The notes beneath the pieces were generated by a model. That model saw nothing but the letters and a program-made list of their open reading frames with translations, had not been told where the DNA came from and searched no databases. The position numbers and the translations under genes were made by a program. A DNA stretch of 64,000 nucleotides from positions 1 to 64,000 of the forward strand of contig NZ_SSXU01000004.1 in NCBI RefSeq assembly GCF_009469605.1, written 5' to 3'. Source of the stretch: Zoogloea sp. 1C4 (GTDB lineage Bacteria > Pseudomonadota > Gammaproteobacteria > Burkholderiales > Rhodocyclaceae). This document shows, piece after piece, positions 51,794-60,539 of the stretch. The first letter of the stretch is position 1, and each line of letters begins with the position of its first letter.

Positions 51794-52632
51794 GCTGGGG
51801 CCCGGTACTGCCCCGGCGTGGCCGCCACCAGCCGCTTGAAGGCCCGGTGGAGGTGGGCCTGATCGGCAAAGCCGGCGTCCGCCGCCACCTCGGCGATGGC
51901 ATGGCCACGACGCAGGCGGGCCCGGCTGTAGCGGATGCGCCGGTCGATGAGGAAGGCGTGGGGCGTGAGGCCGTAGCGCCGCTGGAAGGCGCGGATCAGG
52001 TAGGACTCCGACAGCCCCGCCGCGGCGCAGATGTCGCCCAGGCTGAGAGGCCGGGTGCAGTTGTCGGCGATGAACTCGGCGGCCCGGGCGAGCCGGTCGT
52101 CGGCGCCTGCGGGCACGGCCGGCGCCGGATCCAGGCGGGCCTGCAGCAGGGCGGCGAAGGCCACCGCCGCGCTCTCCTTCTCGAGCTGCTCGGCCTGCCC
52201 GTCGTGGAGCAGCGCCTGCAGGCGCATCAAGCCTTCGGCCAGCAGCGGATCGCGGCTTGCCGCGGTGGCAAAGGGCTGGAAATCCCGCCCGTCCGGGAGC
52301 CCCAGCGCCGCCTGCTGGCGGGCCAGCCACGCCGCGTCGAGGAACAGCATGTGGTACGCCCAGGGCTGGCCATCCACCGGGTTGCAGGCATGGACTTCCT
52401 CGGGATTGACCACCACCACCGAGCCCGGCCCCACCCGCTCGCGCAGGCGCCCGTTGGCATAGGTGCTGACGCCGCCGGTGATCACGCCGATGGAGAAGCT
52501 GTCGTGGGAATGGGGCGCGTAGCACACCCGCCGGCCGTCCTCGACCGAGCGCAGCTCGACGTGGGGCAGCGCCGCGTCGCGCCAGAAACGGGGCGCAGAC
52601 GCAGCCGGCCGCTCAGCGTCCGCCGGCCACAT
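51790..52632 (-). CDS. AraC-family transcriptional regulator (cupin N-terminus)
   Basis: 280 aa. The N-terminal cupin-type ligand domain (HSHDSFSIGVITGGVSTYANGR, VVVNPEEVHACNP) is followed by a C-terminal double HTH (LSLGDICAAAGLSESYLIRAFQRRYG and IAEVAADAGFADQAHLHRAFKRLV, ending TPGQYR). The start at 52632 lies 20 bp inside the preceding SDR gene, so the two are probably co-transcribed. The neighbouring LysE exporter is a plausible target. Confidence 0.85.
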   Translation of the reverse strand: MWPADAERPAASAPRFWRDAALPHVELRSVEDGRRVCYAPHSHDSFSIGVITGGVSTYANGRLRERVGPGSVVVVNPEEVHACNPVDGQPWAYHMLFLDAAWLARQQAALGLPDGRDFQPFATAASRDPLLAEGLMRLQALLHDGQAEQLEKESAAVAFAALLQARLDPAPAVPAGADDRLARAAEFIADNCTRPLSLGDICAAAGLSESYLIRAFQRRYGLTPHAFLIDRRIRYSRARLRRGHAIAEVAADAGFADQAHLHRAFKRLVAATPGQYRAPA

Positions 52633-53368
52633 CGAGGATGCTTCCGGTGGTGTAACTGGCCTCATCCGACAGCAGCCACAGCACGGCGCGAGCCACTTCG
52701 TCCGGCGTGCCGCCCCGCTGCATCGGCACGCCCGGCGCCAGCCGCGCCACCCGGCCGGGTTCGCCGCCACTGGCGTGGATCTCCGTCTCGATGAGGCCCG
52801 GCGCCACCCCATTGACGCGGATGCCCTCGGTCGCCACTTCCTTGGCGAGGCCCAGGGTGAGGGTGTCGATGGCGGCCTTGGAGGCGGCGTAATCCACGTA
52901 TTCACCGGGCGAGCCGATCCGCGCCGCCCGGGACGACAGGTTGACGATGGCGCCGCCGCGCCCGCCGTGGCGGGTGGACATCCGCCGCACCGCCTCGCGG
53001 GCGCACAGGAAGGCGCCGGTGATGTTGGTGGCAAAAACGCGCTCGAGGCGCGCGGCGTCCATCTCGTCCACGCGCATCTGGCGGGCCAGGATGCCGGCGT
53101 TGTTCACCAGCGCATCCAGAGGGCCGAGGCGCGCGTCGGCTTCGGCGAAGAGCCGCAGCACGTCCGACTCGACCGCCACATCGGCCTGCACCGCGACGGC
53201 CGTTCCGCCCTGGGCGGCGATCTCGGCCACCACGGCTTCGGCGGCGCTGTGGTCGGTGTGATAGCTGAGGCACACGGCGTACCCCCGCGCGGCAGCCAGC
53301 CGGGCGATGGCGGCGCCGATGCCCCGGGAGCCGCCGGTGACGAGGAGATTCCGGCCCATCGAAGCCAC
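52613..53368 (-). CDS. Short-chain dehydrogenase/reductase (SDR)
   Basis: 251 aa, cytosolic classical SDR. NAD(P) motif TGGSRGIG (residues 11-18), NNAG, catalytic Ser in NLSSRAA, Y-x3-K in YVDYAASKA, and a C-terminal GSILDVAGG. Closest in pattern to glucose-1-dehydrogenase or FabG-like reductases; substrate unknown. Two codons separate its start from the stop of the upstream NYN gene, so NYN, SDR and AraC genes form one transcript. Confidence 0.9.
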   Translation of the reverse strand: MASMGRNLLVTGGSRGIGAAIARLAAARGYAVCLSYHTDHSAAEAVVAEIAAQGGTAVAVQADVAVESDVLRLFAEADARLGPLDALVNNAGILARQMRVDEMDAARLERVFATNITGAFLCAREAVRRMSTRHGGRGGAIVNLSSRAARIGSPGEYVDYAASKAAIDTLTLGLAKEVATEGIRVNGVAPGLIETEIHASGGEPGRVARLAPGVPMQRGGTPDEVARAVLWLLSDEASYTTGSILDVAGGR

Positions 53369-53370
53369 CG

Positions 53371-54573
53371 TCAGGATTCGGTCTTGCGGGTGCGGCGGCG
53401 GCGGGTGGCCGGCTTGGGCTCGGCGGCCGGCGCCTCAGGGGCGGGCTCCGGCGCGGCCGGGGCGGCTTCGGTGGCCTTGGTGCTCTTGCGGCTGGGGCTA
53501 CGCTTGCGCCGGGTGTCGGCCTTGGGCTGCGCTTCGGGCTCGGGTTCGGGGGCTAGCGCGGGTTCGGGCGGCGTTTCGATCACCGGCTCCGGCGCGACTT
53601 CGGCGGCCTTGGCCGACTTGCGGCTGCTGGTGCGCTTGCGGCGGCTGTCGGGCTTGGCGGCGGGGGCTTCGGGCACGGCGGGCGGCTCGGCGATTTCCGT
53701 GTGGTGTGCGACGACTTCGGACACCGGCAGGTCCACCGGCACCTGCTCATGGCGCGCGGCGCTGCTGCGATACACGTAGGCGCCGGATTTCTCGTCGCGA
53801 CCGAACTCCAGCAGGCCGCGGGCCTGGGCTTCTTCGAGCAGGTTGCCGAAGGCCCGGAAACCATAGCGGGTCTCGCTGAAATCCGGCTTGCGGCGCTTGA
53901 TGGCTTCCTTCAGCACCGACGCCCAGATCTTGCCGGTGTCGCCCCGCTCGGCCACCAGCGCGTCGAAGATCTGCACGGCGATCTCGATGCCCTTGGTGCG
54001 GCGGGCCTCCACGTCCTCGCGGCGCGGGCGGTCCTCGTCGTTGCGGCGCGACGGCTGGGCTTCCCTGGGTTCGCGGCGGGCGGCGGCGCGCTGGGTTTCG
54101 CGCACCAGGTCGTCGTAGAAGATGAACTCGTCGCAGTTGGCGATGAGCAGATCGGAGGTGGATTGCTTGACGCCCACGCCGATCACCTGCTTGGCGTTCT
54201 CGCGCAGCTTGGACACCAGCGGCGAGAAATCCGAATCGCCCGAGATGATCACGAAGGTATTGACGTGGCTCTTGGTGTAGCAGAGGTCCAGCGCGTCCAC
54301 CACCAGCCGGATGTCGGCGGAATTCTTGCCCGACTGGCGCACGTGGGGAATCTCGATCAGCTCGAAGTTGGCCTCGTGCATCGTGGCCTTGAAGCCCTTG
54401 TAGCGATCCCAGTCGCAGTAGGCCTTCTTGACGACGATGCTGCCCTTCAGGAGCAGGCGCTCGAGCACCAGCTTGATGTCGAACTTCTCGTACTTGGCGT
54501 CGCGCACGCCGAGGGCCACGTTCTCAAAATCGCAGAACAGGGCCATGCTGGTGGATTCGGGCGAAGTGGCCAT
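53371..54573 (-). CDS. NYN-domain (PIN-like) RNase with OST-HTH/LOTUS domain and basic repeat tail
   Basis: 400 aa. The NYN domain (about residues 8-165) has the acidic metal site: FCDFENVALG, GKNSADIRLVVDALDL and SGDSDFSPLV. The LOTUS/OST-HTH domain (about 205-275) reads GKIWASVLKEAIKRRKPDFSETRYGFRAFGNLLEEAQARGLLEF. The tail (about 300-400) repeats a basic SRRKR-x-SSRKS-AKAAE unit between Pro/Glu-rich spacers and ends RRRRTRK. NYN proteins of the LabA type cut structured RNA; LOTUS domains bind RNA or helicases. The repeated basic tail suggests nucleic acid tethering. The biological target is unknown. Confidence 0.88.
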   Translation of the reverse strand: MATSPESTSMALFCDFENVALGVRDAKYEKFDIKLVLERLLLKGSIVVKKAYCDWDRYKGFKATMHEANFELIEIPHVRQSGKNSADIRLVVDALDLCYTKSHVNTFVIISGDSDFSPLVSKLRENAKQVIGVGVKQSTSDLLIANCDEFIFYDDLVRETQRAAARREPREAQPSRRNDEDRPRREDVEARRTKGIEIAVQIFDALVAERGDTGKIWASVLKEAIKRRKPDFSETRYGFRAFGNLLEEAQARGLLEFGRDEKSGAYVYRSSAARHEQVPVDLPVSEVVAHHTEIAEPPAVPEAPAAKPDSRRKRTSSRKSAKAAEVAPEPVIETPPEPALAPEPEPEAQPKADTRRKRSPSRKSTKATEAAPAAPEPAPEAPAAEPKPATRRRRTRKTES

Positions 54574-54660
54574 GGGCGTCTCCTGTCGTGAATGGCTGGC
54601 AGCTTACTCGCAATGGCTCACCCGTGTTAGGTTTCCCACCCCGCTTCGCAAGGCTCCCGC

Positions 54661-55050
54661 ATGAACCGCCCCCTTCCACCGGCCGACGCCCGCGGCACCC
54701 GCGTCGCCCTGATCTTCGCCCTCGTCGCCGAACGCCTGTCGCTGTGGTACGAGCACGGCCAGTGGCCCACCGAGGCCCAGGGCGCCACCCTGTGCGCCGA
54801 CTGGCTCGGCCGCACCAAGCGCAGCCTGCCGCTCACCGACCGGCGCCACCTGTCGGATCTGAGCGACCGGCTGGCCCGCCAGATCGCCGGCAGCCTGTCC
54901 CGCGAGGCCGGGCTGTACACCGTGCACGAGATGATGGAATCCCTCGACCCGAACCACGAATCCGAACTCGGCCAGACCTTGATGGCCGAATGCGAGCGCA
55001 TGCTGGATGCCTCGCCCCCGCCGGGCGCCGACACCCCGCCCGGGTGCTAG
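54661..55050 (+). CDS. Conserved-looking hypothetical protein
   Basis: 129 aa, predicted helical and soluble, no signal peptide. Segments such as RVALIFALVAERLSLWYEHGQWP and RLARQIAGSLSREAGLYTVHEMMESL give a regular amphipathic pattern. I do not recognise a family. It is divergent from the NYN gene and ends 31 bp before the DsbA-like gene on the same strand, so the two may be co-transcribed. Confidence 0.6.
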   Translation: MNRPLPPADARGTRVALIFALVAERLSLWYEHGQWPTEAQGATLCADWLGRTKRSLPLTDRRHLSDLSDRLARQIAGSLSREAGLYTVHEMMESLDPNHESELGQTLMAECERMLDASPPPGADTPPGC

Positions 55051-55081
55051 ACTCGGGTCATCCCCACCGCGGAGCCAACCC

Positions 55082-55693
55082 ATGAGCGCCAAGACCCTGG
55101 ATTTCTGGTTCGAGTTCGCCAGCTCGTATTCCTATCTTTCCGTGATGCGCATCGAGCCCCTGGCCCGCGACGCCGGCGTGACGATCAACTGGCGGCCCTT
55201 CCTGCTCGGGCCGGTGTTCCTGTCCCTGGGCTGGAACGACTCGCCCTTCAACATCTACCCGCCCAAGGGCCGCTACATGTGGCGGGATCTCGCCCGGCTG
55301 GCGGCGCGCTACGGCCTGCCGCTCACCATGCCCTCGCGCTTCCCGCGGAGCGGCGTGCTCGCCGCGCGGGTGGCGATCCTCGGCGCCGCCGAGCCGTGGA
55401 TCGGCGATTTCGCCCGGGCGGTGATGAGCGCCAACTTCGCCAACGACCAGGACATCGCCGATCCGGCGGTGATCCACGCCATCCTCACCCGCCTCGGCCT
55501 GCCCGCCGACGCCCTGCTGGCCGACGCCACCGCCGAGCCCAACAAGCTCGCCCTGCGCCGCCAGACCGAGCAGGCCACTGAGCGGGGCCTGTTCGGCGCG
55601 CCCAGCTTCATCACCCCGGACGGCGAGATGTTCTGGGGCAACGACCGACTCGAAGACGCCCTGGCGTGGGTGGTGGACGGGCCGACGATCTGA
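55082..55693 (+). CDS. DsbA-fold 2-hydroxychromene-2-carboxylate isomerase family protein
   Basis: 203 aa, cytosolic. The N-terminal thioredoxin-like strand with DFWFEFASSYSYLS has Ser instead of CxxC, as in glutathione S-transferase kappa and HCCA isomerases. Further landmarks are INWRPFLLGPVF, YPPKGRYMWRDLARLAARYGLP, and a C-terminal RGLFGAPSFITPDGEMFWGNDRLEDAL. Members use glutathione, often in aromatic compound degradation; no naphthalene-type pathway genes are nearby, so the substrate is open. Confidence 0.87.
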   Translation: MSAKTLDFWFEFASSYSYLSVMRIEPLARDAGVTINWRPFLLGPVFLSLGWNDSPFNIYPPKGRYMWRDLARLAARYGLPLTMPSRFPRSGVLAARVAILGAAEPWIGDFARAVMSANFANDQDIADPAVIHAILTRLGLPADALLADATAEPNKLALRRQTEQATERGLFGAPSFITPDGEMFWGNDRLEDALAWVVDGPTI

Positions 55694-55712
55694 ACGCCCG
55701 CCGCCCATGAGA

Positions 55713-55732
55713 AAGGGGGCACGCGGCCCCCT
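55713..55732. terminator. Hairpin between convergent genes
   Basis: Stem AAGGGGGC / GCCCCCTT with a 5-nt loop, between the isomerase gene and the coiled-coil protein gene. The T-run is weak (TTGCTTT), so efficiency is uncertain. Confidence 0.55.
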
Positions 55733-55756
55733 TGCTTTACCAGCCGGCGAACCCGG

Positions 55757-56407
55757 CTACTTCGGCTGCTGTTCGGCGGCCTTCTTCGCCTTCTCGGCCT
55801 TCTTCTCGGCGTTCTTCGCTGCCCGCTCTTCGTAGTCGGCCTTGTCGCCGCGGGCCTGTTCGGCGCGCTGGGCAGCGGCCTGGGCCTCTTCGGCGCGGCG
55901 CTGGGCGTCGGCGGCTTCCTTGCGGTGGCGGGCTTCGGCTTCGAGCATGCCGCGACTCTTGGCCTCCTGCTCGGTCTTGATGCGCTCGGCGTCCTTTTCA
56001 GACAGGTGACGCAGGCGCTCTTCGGTCTCGGCGCGGTTGCGGGCTTCGGTCTCGGCGCGCTCGACGGCCTTCTGGGGCGCGGTGGCGGCCTCTTCGGTCT
56101 TGCGTTCGGTGTAGCGGCGGTTCTTGTCGGCCAGCTCGATGCGGCCGGCTTCCAGGTCCATCTGGCGGGCGCGGCGGATCTCCAGCACGCGGCGCTCCTT
56201 GGCCTGATCGAGGCAGCGATTGACCAGGAAGCGCTTGTAGCAGCCGATCTCCTCGTCGGTGAAACGCGCCTCGGCGGCATCGCGGATCGCGCCCGCCTCG
56301 GTGCGCAGCGCGGCGGCGCGGGCCATGTCGGGGGCCGGCTCGTCGGCGGCGAGGGCCGGACCGGCTAAAAAGAGGGCGCAAAGGGCGGCAGAAACGGGCA
56401 GGCGCAT
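55757..56407 (-). CDS. Exported coiled-coil protein
   Basis: 216 aa. Signal peptide (LPVSAALCALFLAGPALA) followed by a long highly charged helical region rich in Glu, Ala, Lys and Arg (about residues 60-210), predicted coiled coil. Near its start is EIGCYKRFLVNRCLDQAKERR, with two Cys nine residues apart, a signature I have seen in other betaproteobacterial proteins but cannot name. The high charge suggests a periplasmic rod or scaffold. It is divergent from yheS across 70 bp. Confidence 0.75.
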   Translation of the reverse strand: MRLPVSAALCALFLAGPALAADEPAPDMARAAALRTEAGAIRDAAEARFTDEEIGCYKRFLVNRCLDQAKERRVLEIRRARQMDLEAGRIELADKNRRYTERKTEEAATAPQKAVERAETEARNRAETEERLRHLSEKDAERIKTEQEAKSRGMLEAEARHRKEAADAQRRAEEAQAAAQRAEQARGDKADYEERAAKNAEKKAEKAKKAAEQQPK

Positions 56408-56477
56408 GGTGCAGCAGGGCGATGGACAACGGGACCGCTTACAATACCGGATTTGCCGCCTTCTTTCCTCCGCTCCC

Positions 56478-58388
56478 GTGATCCAGTTTCGTAACCTGCG
56501 CCTCGCCCGCGGCGTGAAGACCCTCATCGAAGGCGCCAGCCTGCAGATCCACCCCGGCTGGAAGGTCGGCCTCACCGGCGCCAACGGCTGCGGCAAATCC
56601 AGCCTCTTCGCGCTCCTGCGCGGCGACCTGCACCAGGACTCGGGCGATCTCGAGATCCCCGCCGCCTGGACCATCGCCCATGTGGCCCAGGAAACCCCGG
56701 CCCTCGCCCGCCCCGCCATCGACTACGTGCTCGACGGCGACGCCGAGCTGCGCCGCATCGAAGCCGCCCTTGAGGCCGCCGAGGCCGCCCACGACGGCGA
56801 GGAGATCGGCCACCTCCACGGCCGCCTGCAGGAGATCGGCGGTTACGCCGCCCGCGCCCGCGCCGCCGCGCTGCTCGACGGCCTGGGCTTTTCCGGCCCC
56901 GACATGGAGCGCCCGGTGGCGGATTTCTCGGGCGGCTGGCGGATGCGCCTCAACCTCGCCCAGGCGCTGATGTGCCGCTCCGACCTGCTGCTGCTCGACG
57001 AACCCACCAACCACCTGGATCTCGACGCGGTGATCTGGCTCGAGCAGTGGCTCGGCGACTACCGCGGCACGCTGGTGCTGATCTCCCACGACCGGGATTT
57101 CCTCGACGCGGTGGTCAATCAGATCGCCCACATCGAATTCCAGCGCCTCACGCTCTACACCGGCGGCTACTCCGACTTCGAACGCCAGCGGGCCGAGAAG
57201 TTGTCTCAGCAACAAGCTTTGTTTGAAAAGCAACAGCGCGAGCGCGCCCACCTGCAGAAGTACGTGGACCGCTTCCGCGCCCAGGCCACCAAGGCCCGCC
57301 AGGCCCAGAGCCGCATCAAGGCCCTGGAACGGATGGAGACCATCGCCGCGGCCCACATCGACACGCCGTTCAGCTTCAGCTTCCGCGAGTGCGGCGCCGC
57401 GCCCGATCCGCTCCTGCAGATCGAAGACGCCGCCGTCGGCTACGCCGACAAGCCGATCCTGGCCGGCATGAAGCTCACCATCCGCCCCGGCGAGCGCATC
57501 GGCCTCCTGGGCCGCAACGGCGCCGGCAAGTCGACCCTCATCAAGCTGCTCTCGGGCGGGCTCAAGCCCACCGCCGGCGAGCGCCGCGAAGGCAAGGGCC
57601 TCGCGCTCGGCTACTTCGCCCAGCACGCGCTGGAGAGCCTGCGCCCCGAAGAGTCGCCGCTCCAGCACATGCTGCGCCTCGACCCGCAGACCCGCGAGCA
57701 GGAGCTCCGCGACTACATCGGCGGCTTCGATTTCCGGGGCGACATGGCCACCACGCCCTGCGGCCCGTTCTCGGGCGGCGAGAAATCCCGCCTCGCCCTG
57801 GCCCTGCTGATCTGGGGCAAGCCCAACCTGCTGCTGCTGGACGAACCCACCAACCACCTCGACCTGGAGATGCGCCACGCCCTCACCCTGGCGCTGCAGG
57901 ATTACGAAGGCGGGATGGTCATCGTCTCCCACGACCGGGCGCTGCTGCGCGCCACCTGCGACCGCTTCCTGCTGGTGGACGATGGCCGCCTGCAGCCCTT
58001 CGACGGCGACCTGGACGACTACAAGGCCTGGCTCGCCCAGAAGCGCAGCGCCGATGCCGCCGCCGCCCAGTGCCCGGACAAAGCCGCCGACAAGGCCAGC
58101 CGCAAGGCCGAACGCGAAGCCGCCGCCGCCGACCGCCAGGCCCGCCTCGCAGCCCGCCGCCCGCTGCTGAAGGAGCTCGAACAGCTCGACAAGAAGCTCG
58201 TCCCCTGGAACGCCGAGAAGGCCAAGCTCGACGAGCGCCTCGCCGACCCGGACCTCTACACCGGCCCCGACGCCGGCGAGGTGCCCAAACTCCTCAAGCG
58301 CCAGGCCGAGCTCACCGAGAAGATCGACGAAGCCGAACTGCGCTGGCTCGAACTCCACGAGGCCCTCGAAGCCATCCCCGCCGACTGA
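56478..58388 (+). CDS. yheS: ABC-F family ATPase, YheS type
   Basis: 636 aa with two ABC domains and no membrane segment. Walker A sequences GANGCGKSS and GRNGAGKST; signature motifs DFSGGWRMRL and PFSGGEKSRLA; Walker B with LLLLDEPTNHLDL in both. The interdomain linker (QQALFEKQQRERAHLQKYVDRFRAQATKARQAQSRIKAL) carries the P-site tRNA interaction motif of ABC-F proteins. A charged coiled-coil C-terminal domain follows. ABC-F factors act on stalled ribosomes. GTG start. A TACAAT box lies about 30 bp upstream. Confidence 0.92.
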   Translation: MIQFRNLRLARGVKTLIEGASLQIHPGWKVGLTGANGCGKSSLFALLRGDLHQDSGDLEIPAAWTIAHVAQETPALARPAIDYVLDGDAELRRIEAALEAAEAAHDGEEIGHLHGRLQEIGGYAARARAAALLDGLGFSGPDMERPVADFSGGWRMRLNLAQALMCRSDLLLLDEPTNHLDLDAVIWLEQWLGDYRGTLVLISHDRDFLDAVVNQIAHIEFQRLTLYTGGYSDFERQRAEKLSQQQALFEKQQRERAHLQKYVDRFRAQATKARQAQSRIKALERMETIAAAHIDTPFSFSFRECGAAPDPLLQIEDAAVGYADKPILAGMKLTIRPGERIGLLGRNGAGKSTLIKLLSGGLKPTAGERREGKGLALGYFAQHALESLRPEESPLQHMLRLDPQTREQELRDYIGGFDFRGDMATTPCGPFSGGEKSRLALALLIWGKPNLLLLDEPTNHLDLEMRHALTLALQDYEGGMVIVSHDRALLRATCDRFLLVDDGRLQPFDGDLDDYKAWLAQKRSADAAAAQCPDKAADKASRKAEREAAAADRQARLAARRPLLKELEQLDKKLVPWNAEKAKLDERLADPDLYTGPDAGEVPKLLKRQAELTEKIDEAELRWLELHEALEAIPAD

Positions 58389-58493
58389 ACCCTGCGTCAC
58401 CAATCGCGACGGATTCGGCATAAGCCGTGCCGGTCTGTTTGCTAGAATCGCCCTTTCGCCAAAATCAACCGTCGTAATCTGGAGCTACCCGCC

Positions 58494-59102
58494 GTGCAAC
58501 TCGTCTGTCTCGACCTCGAAGGTGTCCTCGTCCCTGAAATCTGGATCGAATTCGCGGAGCGCACCGGCATCCCCGAACTGCGTCGCACCACCCGCGACGA
58601 GCCCGACTACGACAAGCTGATGAAGTACCGCCTGGATCTGCTCAAGCAGCACAAGCTGGGCCTGCCCGACATCCAGAAGGTCATCTCCGAGATGGGCCCC
58701 GAACCCGGCGCCAAGGATTTCCTCGACGCCCTGCGCCAGGATTTCCAGGTCATCATCCTGTCCGACACCTTCTACGAATTCGCCATGCCGCTGATGCAGC
58801 AGCTGGGCATGCCCACGCTGTTCTGCCACAAGCTCGAAGCCGACGCCGAGGGCTACCTGGTTAACTACCACCTGCGCATGGCCAACCAGAAGAAGGAAGC
58901 CGTCCAGCGCTTCAAGGAGATCAACTTCAAGGTCATCGCCGCGGGCGATTCCTACAACGACACCGCGATGCTCAAGGAAGCCAACGCCGGCATCCTGTTC
59001 CGCGCCCCGGACAACGTCATCGCCGAGTTCCCGCAGTTCCCCGTCGAGCGCGAATACAGCGGCCTGATGGCCCAGATCCGCGCCGCCTCCGCCCGCATCT
59101 GA
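58494..59102 (+). CDS. thrH: Bifunctional phosphoserine phosphatase/homoserine phosphotransferase ThrH
   Basis: 202 aa, GTG start. HAD fold: nucleophile motif CLDLEGVLVPE (Asp followed by Glu at the second position, typical of ThrH), motif II ILSDTFYEF, Lys in ANQKKEAV, and motif III AAGDSYNDTAML. ThrH dephosphorylates phosphoserine and can transfer the phosphate to homoserine. A TAGAAT box lies 45 bp upstream of the start. It stands alone, separated from purU by 56 bp. Confidence 0.93.
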   Translation: MQLVCLDLEGVLVPEIWIEFAERTGIPELRRTTRDEPDYDKLMKYRLDLLKQHKLGLPDIQKVISEMGPEPGAKDFLDALRQDFQVIILSDTFYEFAMPLMQQLGMPTLFCHKLEADAEGYLVNYHLRMANQKKEAVQRFKEINFKVIAAGDSYNDTAMLKEANAGILFRAPDNVIAEFPQFPVEREYSGLMAQIRAASARI

Positions 59103-59158
59103 TCTCCCCACAGCACCCGGTCGCGGCCCACCGGCCGCCGGCCGGTGCCGGACCCGCC

Positions 59159-60034
59159 ATGCATCGCGAACGCTTCTACACCCTCTCCGCTTCCTGCCCC
59201 GACCGCACCGGCATCGTCGCCAAGGTCTCCGGCTTCATCGCCGAGCACAAGGGCTGGATCCTCGAAACCGCCCTCCACGCCGAGCCGGCCGTCGACGCCG
59301 ACAGCCGCGGGCGCTACTTCATGCGCATCGAGATCCGCGCCGACTCGCTGCCCTTCATGCTCTCCGAGTTCCGCGAGCGTTTTCGCCCGATCGCCGAAGA
59401 GCTGAACATGGACTGGAAGATCACCGACTCGGCGGTCAAGAAGCGCGTGGTGATCCTCGTCTCCAAGCAGGAACACTGCCTCTACGACCTGCTGGCCCGC
59501 TGGCAGTCGAAGGAGCTCGACATCGAGATCCCCTGCGTGATCTCCAACCACGAGACCTTCCGCGGCTTCGTGGAGTGGCACGGCATCCCCTTCCACCACG
59601 TGCCCGTCACCCCCGACAACAAGGCCCAGGCCTACGCCGAAGTGCAACGCCTGTTCGAGGAATCCCGCGGCGACACCATGGTGCTGGCGCGCTACATGCA
59701 GATCCTCTCCCCCGAGCTGTGCGCCGCCCACCCGGGCAAGATCATCAACATCCACCACAGCTTCCTGCCCAGCTTCGTCGGCGCCAAGCCCTATCATCAG
59801 GCCTACACCAAGGGCGTCAAGCTGATCGGCGCCACCTGCCACTACGTGACCGCCGACCTCGACCAGGGGCCGATCGTCGAGCAGGACGTGATCCGCATCG
59901 ACCACTCCGATTCGGTCGAGGACATGGTCCGCTACGGCAAGGACATCGAGAAGGCCGTGCTGGCCCGCGGCCTGCGCTACCACCTCGAAGACCGGGTGCT
60001 GATCCACGGCAACAAGACCGTCGTGTTCCGCTGA
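59159..60034 (+). CDS. purU: Formyltetrahydrofolate deformylase
   Basis: 291 aa. N-terminal ACT domain (about residues 5-85, LSASCPDRTGIVAKVSGFIAEHKGWI) and C-terminal formyltransferase-like domain (about 95-285) with VISNHETFRG, ARYMQILSP, NIHHSFLPSFVGAKPYHQAY and GATCHYVTADLDQGPIV, including the catalytic Asn/His/Asp set. It hydrolyses 10-formyl-THF to formate and THF, balancing one-carbon units with glycine and methionine. A strong terminator follows. Confidence 0.95.
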   Translation: MHRERFYTLSASCPDRTGIVAKVSGFIAEHKGWILETALHAEPAVDADSRGRYFMRIEIRADSLPFMLSEFRERFRPIAEELNMDWKITDSAVKKRVVILVSKQEHCLYDLLARWQSKELDIEIPCVISNHETFRGFVEWHGIPFHHVPVTPDNKAQAYAEVQRLFEESRGDTMVLARYMQILSPELCAAHPGKIINIHHSFLPSFVGAKPYHQAYTKGVKLIGATCHYVTADLDQGPIVEQDVIRIDHSDSVEDMVRYGKDIEKAVLARGLRYHLEDRVLIHGNKTVVFR

Positions 60035-60072
60035 CACCCGCTCCGCGGTCCGCCACCACCCCGCGTCGCCCC

Positions 60073-60099
60073 GCCGGCCTTTCGAGGCCGGCTTTTTTT
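60073..60099 (+). terminator. Strong rho-independent terminator of purU
   Basis: Perfect 8-bp stem GCCGGCCT / AGGCCGGC with a TTCG tetraloop and seven T. Confidence 0.92.
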
Positions 60100-60523
60100 C
60101 GTCCGGCCCCGGCGACCGGAATGGGTCATTCATCGACCGTGAAATAAGTCGCTGTAAGGATTTTCGACAGACCCGAATCGGGCGGAGCAACGGGAAACCC
60201 CCAGAACATTTCACTCCCCGGCTGCGCCCCAATTCGGGCCGCACGCGGCAAGGGCTCGACATCAAATCAATTTCCGCCGCGCAGAAGATCACACCCCAAC
60301 CACGAATATGGCTTGCCATCTATTTCGACACAATTGGTCGAATTCCTTCGCTGCAATTCCATCGCGCGAAATTATGCACAGACCGGGCATTCACACCCTG
60401 CCAGACCGGCGTTACGCCCCCCAAGTCGGGGTGTTTTACATATTTTTGTAAATTAATTGCAAGCCACTTTGAGCAAACCAGATAAGACCATGAATTGAAA
60501 GAACTCTCAGCAGAATCAGCGGC
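60100..60523. other. AT-rich upstream region of the PEP-CTERM gene
   Basis: About 420 bp with distinctly lower GC than anything else nearby and no convincing gene on either strand. It contains short palindromes (GGTCATTCATCGACC-like near 60124, CCCC-N6-GGGG near 60417, TTTACA-N6-TGTAAA at 60435) and ends at a sigma-54 promoter. It looks like an enhancer region for an activator of the sigma-54 class. Confidence 0.5.
60435..60452. promoter_or_regulatory. Candidate enhancer-binding site TTTACA-N6-TGTAAA
   Basis: A perfect 6-bp inverted repeat with an AT-only spacer, about 70 bp upstream of the sigma-54 promoter, the normal distance for an enhancer-binding protein. The protein is not in this window. 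Confidence 0.4.
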
Positions 60524-60539
60524 TGGCATGCCGATTGCT
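60524..60539 (+). promoter_or_regulatory. Sigma-54 (RpoN) promoter
   Basis: TGGCATGCCGATTGCT matches TGGCAC-N5-TTGCW with GG and GC separated by exactly 10 bp. Transcription would start near 60550, about 48 nt before the ATG. In Zoogloea, PEP-CTERM genes are known to depend on RpoN and the PrsK/PrsR pair, which fits. Confidence 0.75.

Noticed and set aside
60320-60529. A 69-codon minus-strand frame upstream of the PEP-CTERM gene
   Set aside because: It lies in the AT-rich regulatory region, runs opposite to the PEP-CTERM gene and ends at the edge of its sigma-54 promoter, and shows no ribosome site or family.
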